DNA of 60,000 nt from Acanthaster planci (taxonomy: Eukaryota; Echinodermata; Asteroidea; Valvatida; Acanthasteridae), in assembly GCF_001949145.1 (NCBI RefSeq), contig NW_019091422.1, forward strand, positions 250,001-310,000. Reading direction: 5' to 3'. Both the position numbers and the translations under genes were made by a program. Within the stretch, counting starts at the first letter, position 1. Each line of letters starts with the position of its first letter. Positions 55,827 to 60,000 of the stretch are shown in pieces. The notes beneath the pieces were generated by a model, which saw nothing but the letters and a program-made list of their open reading frames with translations, was not told the DNA's origin and did not search any database.

Positions 55827-56871
55827 CGATCGATGGATCGATCGATGGATCGATCGATGGATCGATCGATGGATCGATCGATGGATCGATCGATGGATCG
55901 ATCGATGGATCATTGATCGATTGATCGATGGATGGATCATTGATCGATTGATTGATGATTTCAAATTTGGGCAATACTTACACAAAAGGTCAGTACTTTT
56001 TCACATCCCAGAATCTGTTTCTGTCAACTTTGTTTCTCTTTGTCGTCATTCTCAGCAATGAGTGAGGCACACTGTCACATTCTGGAACCCATCATGACAG
56101 TTGAGGTCACAGCCCCCTCGGAGTTCCACGGCACAGTCATCGCCGGGATCAACAAGCGGAACGGGGTGATCTCAGGCTCCGACGGTGGGGAGGGTTACTT
56201 CTCAATCAGCTGCGAGGTGAGCCTGGGTGCCAGTTAAAGAGGATTATAGGTCTTCAGTACTAGCTGAGGACTGATTACCTCCTTGGCGGTTTTTCAGACG
56301 AAGAAGTTGACTGTGACACCATGACGCATCACTGCATTTCACTTTGTGCTACGGTTTGCCAGTTATTACCCTCAAATCTCTGATCACAAAGAGAACCTTA
56401 AAAGCAAAATCTTCTTATTGATCCAAAGATTTCTTCTTAAAACATTCCTTGAGGCTTGGATAACAATTTTGCTGACGTCACTAGGACAGGACATCATTAA
56501 TCCTATGATGAACACTTTTCGATCATGCAAGCCATTTTCCAGCTGCCTTTTTCATGAAAAAATTCTGAATAAAGATCTCGGGAAGTTAAACACAATGAAT
56601 ATTCATCAATTACCTGCATAGGTTTAAACCTTTAATTAAATCGCCAGTGAACGTCACCTGAAAGTATTTTCCCCCACGTTCCTCAATGCAGGTCCCACTC
56701 AACGACATGTTCGGGTATGCTACAGAGCTCCGATCGGCCACCCAGGGCAAAGGTGAATACACGATGGAATACAGCCACTACCAGCCCTGCAGGCCTGCCG
56801 TCCAGGAAGCCCTTACTCTGCAATACCAACAGGAAAACGGCCTGATCAAAACAGCAAAAAGATCTAGATGA
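47609..56871 (+). CDS. GFM1: Mitochondrial elongation factor G1 (complete, 20 coding exons)
   Basis: GTPase that drives ribosome translocation in mitochondrial protein synthesis. Exons: 47609-47689, 47801-47863, 48148-48258, 48801-48933, 49707-49872, 50051-50206, 50331-50404, 50824-50900, 51179-51259, 51397-51464, 51585-51660, 52311-52448, 52957-53115, 53368-53457, 53907-54037, 54592-54661, 54983-55075, 55518-55662, 56056-56216, 56692-56871. All joins are GT-AG and in phase; 2253 nt give 750 residues, close to human GFM1 (751). The first two exons encode an Arg/Ser-rich, acid-poor presequence (about residues 1-48) for mitochondrial import. GTPase motifs: AHIDSGKT 60-67, RGIT 105-108, DTPGH 127-131, NKLD 181-184. 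[19 protein letters not shown], the [13 protein letters not shown] segment and the [16 protein letters not shown]-terminal domain are typical of EF-G. The match is to the G1 translocase rather than the recycling factor GFM2. The start ATG was chosen because it gives a targeting peptide and ends at AGG|GTGATC in phase 0. Confidence 0.95.
54077..54316. mobile_element. MITE in a GFM1 intron with GGCCCAATTTCA ends
   Basis: GGCCCAATTTCACGGCGCTGC at the left end is matched in reverse complement at the right end with one mismatch in 21, bounding 240 bp. The interior is rich in GCGCTTA and CAGAA motifs, some also inverted. It lies in the intron between GFM1 exons 15 and 16 and has no coding capacity. 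Confidence 0.75.
55764..55953 (+). repeat. (GATT)n followed by 12-bp GATCGATCGATG tandem array
   Basis: About 15 GATT units (to about 55825) run into about seven copies of a 12-bp unit GATCGATCGATG, then a degenerate GATT/GATC end. Because 12 is a multiple of three and the units lack stop codons in several frames, artificial reading frames made of Ile-Asp-Arg-Trp or similar appear on both strands. It lies in the GFM1 intron between exons 18 and 19. Confidence 0.95.
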
Positions 56872-57230
56872 TGGAAGTGTTGAGTCGGTTCTGAAAGACA
56901 GGTGTATTTATTGAAATGTTTGCCTGCAATATTATACTCTGTTTATGGCCTCCTTGTTGTTTTTCAAGAGGTTGTCTAGGTAACACCACAGACTTGTTTT
57001 TTAAAGTTTATCATATTTTAAAGAAGTGAGGACACAGTTTGTTCTTAATTGATGCAGGCAATTTGAAAGTGTTTACATTCAGTAAGTAGGAAGTAAACAA
57101 TCCCAACAGATCATGTGCATTTGTCAACTGAATTTTTTTAGTTTTAGGCGTTTTTTGTTTTAGAAAAGAAAAAGTGGACACGTTTCAGAGTTCACTCGGG
57201 ATTATTTGGCATTGTTCCTTGCCCTCTCCC

Positions 57231-57236
57231 AATAAA
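57231..57236 (+). promoter_or_regulatory. GFM1: Polyadenylation signal of GFM1
   Basis: AATAAA 360 bp after the TGA stop, followed downstream by GT- and T-rich sequence. It is the first canonical signal after the stop. Confidence 0.6.
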
Positions 57237-57424
57237 AAGGATCCCCATTTTTAAATAAGGGCAAATTTGTTGGTCTATTTCACCTCCCATCCTGCGAAAA
57301 GTGTGTGAAAAAGCTCTAAAATATACATGTAGTCTCGCCCCCCAGAAAGGCTTTTAAAGGTTACTTGAAAAATTTCCAAGTTCTTTTCCCTTCTTCAAAA
57401 ACATGTTGGACCTTCCTAAAATGT

Positions 57425-57846
57425 TGGTTCTAGATCCTTNNNNNNNNNNNNNNNNNNNNNNNNNNNNNNNNNNNNNNNNNNNNNNNNNNNNNNNNNNNNN
57501 NNNNNNNNNNNNNNNNNNNNNNNNNNNNNNNNNNNNNNNNNNNNNNNNNNNNNNNNNNNNNNNNNNNNNNNNNNNNNNNNNNNNNNNNNNNNNNNNNNNN
57601 NNNNNNNNNNNNNNNNNNNNNNNNNNNNNNNNNNNNNNNNNNNNNNNNNNNNNNNNTTTGAATATGTTTCAAGCCATAATGAAATCATTCTGGTTCTAGA
57701 TCCATCCTTAAATATGTTTCAAGCCATAATGAAATCATTCTGGTTCTAGATCTATCCTTGAATATGTTTCAAGCCATAATGAAATCATTCTGGTTCTAGA
57801 TCCATCCTTAAATACGTTTCAAGCCATAATGAAATCATTCTGGTTC
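57425..57846 (+). repeat. 50-bp minisatellite spanning assembly gap 3
   Basis: Units of exactly 50 bp (AATATGTTTCAAGCCATAAT..., ending ...GGTTCTAGATCCATCCTTA) occupy 57661-57710, 57711-57760 and 57761-57810, with a partial fourth unit to about 57846. Copies differ at only a few positions. The sequence just before the gap (TTGGTTCTAGATCCTT) is the end of one more unit, so the array evidently runs through the gap. Confidence 0.9.
57440..57656. other. Assembly gap 3 (217 N)
   Basis: Run of N inside the 50-bp minisatellite. The true length is probably uncertain because of the tandem repeat. Apparent reading frames across it are artefacts. Confidence 0.95.
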
Positions 57847-59161
57847 TTAACCTTTGTATGTTATACTGAGATAATGTCAGTGGGAATCTGCTTCTGTCTG
57901 ATAGATTTTATTGACAAGTTAGTGGACAATTCCACTGTTTTTGTCTGAATATCACGTTTTAATTCGTAAAAGTCCTTGATTTTGCAGTTCTTAGGATTGC
58001 TCAAAGATATGGATTGATATTGCCTTGTAATTATTTCACTTAAACTAAAAAACACATACCAGAATTTGTAATAAAAGTGCAAGTCTCGTCCCTTAAACAC
58101 ATCTGCTTGGTTCTTCTTTCTGCGTCCAATTTGCATCCACTACTGTGGAAAAAGGAACTGCGTCCATGGTCCAATCTACGTGTACACTGACTTGGTTTGG
58201 ATATATATTTATCACATGAGACGGTGTTGTTCAAAACGGTGCCGAATATTAGAATAACAGCTTTTTCAACCTTATACATGTACAACCAAAACATTTCACA
58301 TGACTAACTAAAGGCACTGTCGCGGGCTTCTCTTCACGGGAAGTACGATGCTTCGCGAAGGTAAAGGGCAAATTTACCAAACATAAATTTTAAGGCGGAC
58401 ATAAATTGTGGTGCCTGCATTATGACCTCGATCCCAAATCAGATATTTCCAGCGCCTTTGTACATTATGCACAACGGGCGAATCATGGCCCACGCAGGTT
58501 GTTTTGTTATTTTTGGTTTGTTAGTTTATGTTTATTTTTAAGGTTATGTAATGTTTATATTGTCTTATTTTTGTTTCTTGTATTCCTTTTTTTTCTTCTT
58601 CTTTTCCTCCCCCCCCCTGTTCTTTTCCACCGTGCAGTCCCTTGCCATCTTCTGAACGTAACAAGCGGGTGGTACACCATAGATATTGTTTGCACTCAAA
58701 GAAAATTTTGTCCCCTTTCCACCGCGGTACCTTAGATGGAAGCCTAAACCATAGAGCAAGGTCTAAACTCAGCGTATTCGTTTCCACTGAAGCCTACTGT
58801 GAGCAGTAGTCATACTCACTGGCTCACCCGAAGCTGATCGTAATAACGGTACTTGAGGTTGGCATAATGCAATTTGGTGCTGGTATCCGCAATAATTCCA
58901 TCGTAGCAACCGAGGCATGACTTACAGGTGTACACGTACACACTCGCTGTGGGATCAATCGGGTTTGAGTACGATTACCAGCGATGCATAATGTAAAGCC
59001 AGCTTATAAAAGGTCAGCCTTGGGCGCGCGTTATATGTGCCATTACAAAATACACTGTATAATAATCATGCTCAAGTATTGTGCGTATTGAGTAATGTGT
59101 AGGTCTACGTGTGGCATCTAAATTCTGACCTCGTTCTAGTGGTGCATGAGTATCGGGGAAA

Positions 59162-59914
59162 ATGGCGTCGAAATCAAAGAGGCTCAACTTTTCGGTGTTG
59201 GAGAGAGACATTTTATTGCGTCTGATCGAGAAAAACATCGAGATCGTCGAGTCGAAGAAAAACGACGGCTTGACGGTGAGGCGAAAGGATGCGGCCTGGG
59301 CTCGGATAGTGGCCGCCTTCAACGCTGAGCACGATGTGGTGAAACGGACGCATCGTCAGCTACGGAAATACTGGAATAACCTCAAGATGCGGGCCAAGAA
59401 ATCTACAGCCGTCAACGGGTATTCCACGCTCAAGTTGCCCACGGCCAAATCACCAGCCGCGAGTTCGACAAAACCTACCGGTGCGGCTTCCTCGTGGAAC
59501 AGTTGCGGTGTCAAAACCACCGGAGGGACGGCCAATGACCGAGTCGGCCTTGCACAGGTTGCATGCGCGAATACCCTCGCAGACGGGATCCTGTTATCAT
59601 CGCTAGTGCCTATAGTGGTCAAAAATGAACCGAATGATCCATGGTCACCCCTCCAGGGGCATCAGAATCAGTGGGAGCAACCACAGCAGCAGCAACCACA
59701 ACAACAACCGCAGCAACAGGAGCTGGAGAGAGATGCAGCAGAGCACTTCTCCCCGGTACTCGAGGCAGGCCCGGATGAAGATGAGGCAGAGGCTTACTCT
59801 GATGGGAGAAGCAACGGTGAAGTGGAAAACGGGGATGGAGAGTATGGCGACATTCTTGATTCGGATGCCGAAGATATGGGTGTGTTCTTGTCCGGTGATA
59901 TTCAATTTTCCTGA
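59162..59914 (+). CDS. Myb/SANT-like DNA-binding domain protein
   Basis: Single-exon frame of 250 residues. Residues about 6-80 match the Myb/SANT-like domain found in fibrinogen silencer-binding protein and MSANTD3-type proteins: FSVLERDILLRLIEKN, ESKKNDGLTVRRKDAAW, then VKRTHRQLRKYWNNLKMRAKK, with the conserved tryptophans and basic recognition helix. A Ser/Thr/Ala-rich linker follows, then a VKNE motif (about 152-155) that fits the SUMO-attachment consensus, a Gln-rich run (about 172-190) and a strongly acidic C-terminal third. This layout suggests a nuclear transcription regulator. Many such genes in invertebrates come from domesticated Harbinger-type transposons, but no transposase is seen next to it. 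A stop ends the frame at 59912-59914. A splice into later exons beyond the window cannot be ruled out. Confidence 0.75.
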   Translation: MASKSKRLNFSVLERDILLRLIEKNIEIVESKKNDGLTVRRKDAAWARIVAAFNAEHDVVKRTHRQLRKYWNNLKMRAKKSTAVNGYSTLKLPTAKSPAASSTKPTGAASSWNSCGVKTTGGTANDRVGLAQVACANTLADGILLSSLVPIVVKNEPNDPWSPLQGHQNQWEQPQQQQPQQQPQQQELERDAAEHFSPVLEAGPDEDEAEAYSDGRSNGEVENGDGEYGDILDSDAEDMGVFLSGDIQFS

Positions 59915-60000
59915 CTATTGGATATATCCCAGTTACACCTTTTGAAATTCAATCTGGTTAATTTCTTATTTATGAAACATGTTAAGACTCCTGAATTAAG
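59915..60000. other. Right edge: 3' flank of the Myb/SANT-like gene
   Basis: Only 86 bases after the stop. No polyadenylation signal or other feature is visible before the window ends. Confidence 0.5.

Larger units (their letters stand above)
56872..59161. other. GFM1 3' UTR and spacer to the Myb/SANT-like gene
   Basis: The GFM1 3' end is probably near 57250 (AATAAA at 57231). A 50-bp minisatellite and assembly gap 3 follow (57425-57846). From there to 59161 I see only non-coding sequence with short chance frames and poly-T/poly-C tracts near 58590-58620. The promoter of the gene at 59162 should lie at the end of this stretch, but no TATA box was identified. Confidence 0.6.

Noticed and set aside
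55764-55953. CRISPR-like array
   Set aside because: Simple tandem repeats without unique spacers, in an animal genome.
55735-56061. Repetitive Ile-Asp-Arg-Trp and Ser-Ile-Asp-Pro reading frames
   Set aside because: Translation of the GATT/GATC microsatellite inside a GFM1 intron, not a protein gene.
47609-56871. GFM2 (mitochondrial ribosome recycling factor) as the identity of the EF-G gene
   Set aside because: The motif spacing and sequences such as [17 protein letters not shown] and [13 protein letters not shown] match the G1 translocase much better.

Overview
The window is animal genomic DNA: genes are split into many short exons with canonical GT-AG introns, all three well-supported multi-exon genes lie on the + strand, and the spaces between are AT-rich and full of small inverted-repeat elements. 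There are three assembly gaps (runs of N at 11509-12014, 46270-46537 and 57440-57656). The proteins look like those of an invertebrate deuterostome. An echinoderm is my best guess from the repeat style and the protein sequences, but that is inference.

Layout. On the - strand at 877-1046 sits one plausible first exon of a secreted or lysosomal protein with a trefoil (P-type) domain, such as an alpha-glucosidase of glycoside hydrolase family 31; the rest would lie left of the window. From 6520 to 22931 lies a complete DDX3/PL10/Belle-type DEAD-box RNA helicase in 16 coding exons (732 residues), followed by up to 8 kb that looks like 3' UTR and spacer. From 32642 to 38656 lies a phosphotyrosine-binding (PTB/PID) domain gene that I do not recognise by name. 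It has two alternative first coding exons that each encode a different version of the front half of the PTB fold and can join the same downstream exons in frame. From 47609 to 56871 lies a complete mitochondrial elongation factor G1 (GFM1) in 20 coding exons (750 residues), including the mitochondrial presequence. At 59162-59914 there is a single-exon reading frame with an N-terminal Myb/SANT-like DNA-binding domain.

Between and inside these genes are at least seven MITE-like inverted-repeat elements, two of them abutting in one helicase intron, one tRNA-derived SINE with two further tRNA-like sequences next to it, a 50-bp minisatellite that continues into an assembly gap, and a GATT/GATC microsatellite. 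The genes are not obviously one pathway: the helicase (cytoplasmic mRNA translation and RNP remodelling), the PTB adaptor (signalling) and GFM1 (mitochondrial translation) are ordinary neighbours in an animal genome. I see no CRISPR, operon or other prokaryotic feature. The most interesting unexplained structure is the duplicated PTB half-domain exon.
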